Below are positions 62,362 through 64,000 of a stretch of 64,000 nucleotides of DNA, piece after piece. The stretch's first letter is position 1. Every line of letters begins with the position of its first letter. Origin of the DNA: Synechococcus sp. UW105 (GTDB lineage Bacteria; Cyanobacteriota; Cyanobacteriia; PCC-6307; Cyanobiaceae). The stretch covers positions 1 to 64,000 of the forward strand of contig NZ_UCNN01000017.1 in NCBI RefSeq assembly GCF_900473935.1, in the 5' to 3' direction. Below the pieces are notes generated by a model. The model made no database searches, was not told the origin of the DNA, and worked only from the letters and a program-made list of their open reading frames with translations. Position numbers and translations under genes: made by a program.

Positions 62362-63759
62362 ATGGTGGCAGCGACACGGGTCGAAACCGACAGCATGGGG
62401 CCTGTTGAGGTGCCTGCTGAAGCCCTATGGGGCGCTCAAACCCAACGGTCTCTGCAGAACTTCGACATTGCAGCCGACAGGATGCCAACTGAGCTGATCC
62501 ATGCCCTGGCAAGGATCAAGCAGGTGGCAGCCATCGTCAACACCAAACTTGGTGTCCTGGACGAAGCGAAACGCGATTTGATTGTTGACGCTGCTGCCTC
62601 CATTGCAGAAGGCCAACACGACGATCAATTTCCTCTTCGGGTCTGGCAGACCGGCAGCGGGACCCAGACCAACATGAACCTCAACGAGGTGATCAGCAAT
62701 CTGGCAGCACGCAGCTCAGGAGAAGAGCTCGGCAGCCATCAACCAGTCCATCCCAATGACCACGTCAACAAGTCGCAATCGACCAACGACGCCTTCCCAG
62801 CAGCGATTCACGTCGCCGCAGCTGATGGGATCTGCCACCGTCTATTACCTGAACTACAACGGCTGAGCCAAACCTTTGCGGCCAAAGCTGAGGCCTGGGG
62901 AAGCATCGTGAAAATCGGCCGCACGCACCTCCAGGACGCGGTACCTCTCACCTTGGGGCAAGAGGCCTCCGCATGGCGAGATCAGATCAACACTGCGTCT
63001 GTGCGCATCAACGCCAGCCTGAAGGAAGTGCTGTTGCTGCCGCTCGGGGGCACCGCCGTAGGCACAGGCCTCAATGCCCCCGATGGCTATGCGGACCAAG
63101 CCGCCGCGGAATTAGCCCGCCTGATGGGGTTGCCTTTCAGCTCCGCACCGAACAAATTCGCCGTGATGGCGAGCCATGACGGCCTGGTCAACGCCATGGG
63201 GCAACTCCGACTGCTGGCTGTGAGCCTGCTCAAGATCGCCAACGACATCCGCCTGCTTGCCTGCGGACCCCGCGCCGGCCTGGCGGAACTGCATCTCCCA
63301 GAGAACGAGCCCGGGAGCTCGATCATGCCTGGCAAGGTGAACCCCACGCAGTGTGAAGCCATGGCGATGGTATGCACCCAGGTGATCGGTCTGGATGCAG
63401 CCGTGGCCATGGCAGGCGCCGGTGGCCATCTACAAATGAACGTCTACAAACCACTGATCGGCTTCAACCTGCTGCAGGCCATCACGTTGCTAACGGATGC
63501 CAGCCGCTGCTTCCGGGTCGCGATGGTGGAAGGGATCACGCCCAACAACACCCGAATCCAGCGCGACGTTGAGCAGTCGCTGATGCTGGTGACCCCCTTG
63601 GCACCGGTGATTGGCTACGACAAAGCCAGCGCTATCGCTAAATATGCCCATGAACAGGGCTCAAGTTTGCGCGATGCAGCCCTAGAGCTCGGCTATGTCA
63701 GCGCCGAAGACTTCGATCGCATCGTCGATCCGGCCGCCATGACCATCCCCCACGGCTAA
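62362..63759 (+). CDS. fumC: class II fumarate hydratase
   Basis: 465-residue fumarase interconverting fumarate and malate. It has ETDSMGPVEVPAEALWGAQTQR at the N-terminus, RVWQTGSGTQTNMNLNEVI, QSTNDAFPAA, GRTHLQDAVPLTLGQE and the superfamily signature GSSIMPGKVNPTQCEA. ATG 62362 is the standard start; the frame is open to 62326. It lies after purB, which also yields fumarate. Confidence 0.95.
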   Translation: MVAATRVETDSMGPVEVPAEALWGAQTQRSLQNFDIAADRMPTELIHALARIKQVAAIVNTKLGVLDEAKRDLIVDAAASIAEGQHDDQFPLRVWQTGSGTQTNMNLNEVISNLAARSSGEELGSHQPVHPNDHVNKSQSTNDAFPAAIHVAAADGICHRLLPELQRLSQTFAAKAEAWGSIVKIGRTHLQDAVPLTLGQEASAWRDQINTASVRINASLKEVLLLPLGGTAVGTGLNAPDGYADQAAAELARLMGLPFSSAPNKFAVMASHDGLVNAMGQLRLLAVSLLKIANDIRLLACGPRAGLAELHLPENEPGSSIMPGKVNPTQCEAMAMVCTQVIGLDAAVAMAGAGGHLQMNVYKPLIGFNLLQAITLLTDASRCFRVAMVEGITPNNTRIQRDVEQSLMLVTPLAPVIGYDKASAIAKYAHEQGSSLRDAALELGYVSAEDFDRIVDPAAMTIPHG

Positions 63760-63771
63760 GGGGAAAGCTGG

Positions 63772-64000
63772 TCAAGCTGCCCGTTCAGTCGCAGGATTGA
63801 GTCCCTCACCAGTCTTGAGCAGATCCTCGGCTTCAGCCACCGGGAAGCGGTTGATCGCCCTCAGCGCCTGACGGGCATGACTGCGCAGCTGCTCGCTGAT
63901 CGCTTCGCAGTAGGGCACCTGGGCCAAAAGATCCACCGTTCGCCGCATGATTCGCACCACATCGCCCTCATCCAAGGAGGTGTTAGCGATGAGGTCATTC
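63772..64000 (-). CDS. C-terminus of a DEAD/DEAH helicase with DSHCT domain (partial)
   Basis: The last 75 residues of a protein that continues beyond the window. The visible part matches the end of the DSHCT domain of Ski2/Mtr4-like RNA helicases: SLDEGDVVRIMRRTVDLLAQ, ISEQLRSHARQALRAINRFPV. It is convergent with fumC with 12 bases between stops. Confidence 0.8.
   Translation of the reverse strand, partial: NDLIANTSLDEGDVVRIMRRTVDLLAQVPYCEAISEQLRSHARQALRAINRFPVAEAEDLLKTGEGLNPATERAA

Overview
The window reads as a chromosomal segment of a marine picocyanobacterium, most likely a marine Synechococcus. The sequence basis is the complete phycobilisome-core operon (apcE, apcA, apcB, apcC), the photosystem II cytochrome psbV, the ferredoxin-thioredoxin reductase variable chain, the plastid-type ribosomal protein PSRP-3/Ycf65, system II cytochrome c maturation genes, a cyanobacterial PII protein, and an ATP synthase split into the two clusters usual for cyanobacteria. 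Genes are dense, GC-rich and often overlap by 1-4 bases. I see no insertion sequence, prophage, CRISPR array or rRNA. One tRNA gene (Val, GAC) is present.

Layout. 0-9.3 kb: the end of an unrecognised gene, small proteins, then a minus-strand run spoIID-like / nagB / 5-oxoprolinase, followed by plus-strand rnz and psbV. 9.3-14.2 kb: petF, prmA, serA and a membrane-protein/S4-domain pair. 14.2-24.8 kb: tRNA-Val, murD, an EVE protein, small cyanobacterial families (DUF2811, DUF1818), rpoZ, an Hsp70-like protein with a membrane-anchored neighbour, ftrV, pyrR, gpmI and secG. 24.8-26.3 kb: a gene-poor stretch with one coiled-coil protein. 26.3-30.5 kb: groES-groEL under a CIRCE operator, divergent from atpB-atpC. 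30.8-39.6 kb: PSRP-3, a HAD hydrolase, pepP, and a tight operon of CNNM transporter, GTPase, nadD, nadE and ald. 40-42.1 kb: an overlapping operon of ferredoxin, a 70-residue protein, DUF3326 and YchJ. 42.5-48.2 kb: the large atp operon. 48.3-54.7 kb: a methyltransferase divergent from apcE, then apcABC. 54.8-64 kb: ftsW, ccdA, ccs1, queF, a DUF4278 protein, glnB, tlyA-like, purB, a 33-residue membrane protein, fumC and the end of a DSHCT helicase.

How the genes work together. Light harvesting (apcEABC), electron transfer (psbV, petF, ftrV), ATP synthesis (both atp clusters) and cytochrome maturation (ccdA, ccs1) form the photosynthetic theme. The rest is core metabolism: serine, NAD, purine, pyrimidine regulation, glycolysis, fumarate, cell wall, protein folding and nitrogen signalling.

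I did not find a convincing new multi-gene defence or mobile system. The items most worth a second look are the ferredoxin/DUF3326/YchJ operon; two conserved genes (HAD hydrolase and ccdA) that have no ATG, GTG or TTG start in frame; a tandem 210-residue repeat at the C-terminus of ApcE; a perfect stem-loop in the apcA leader; a CIRCE element before groES; a cluster of cyanobacterial-type DnaA boxes; and several very small membrane-protein candidates.
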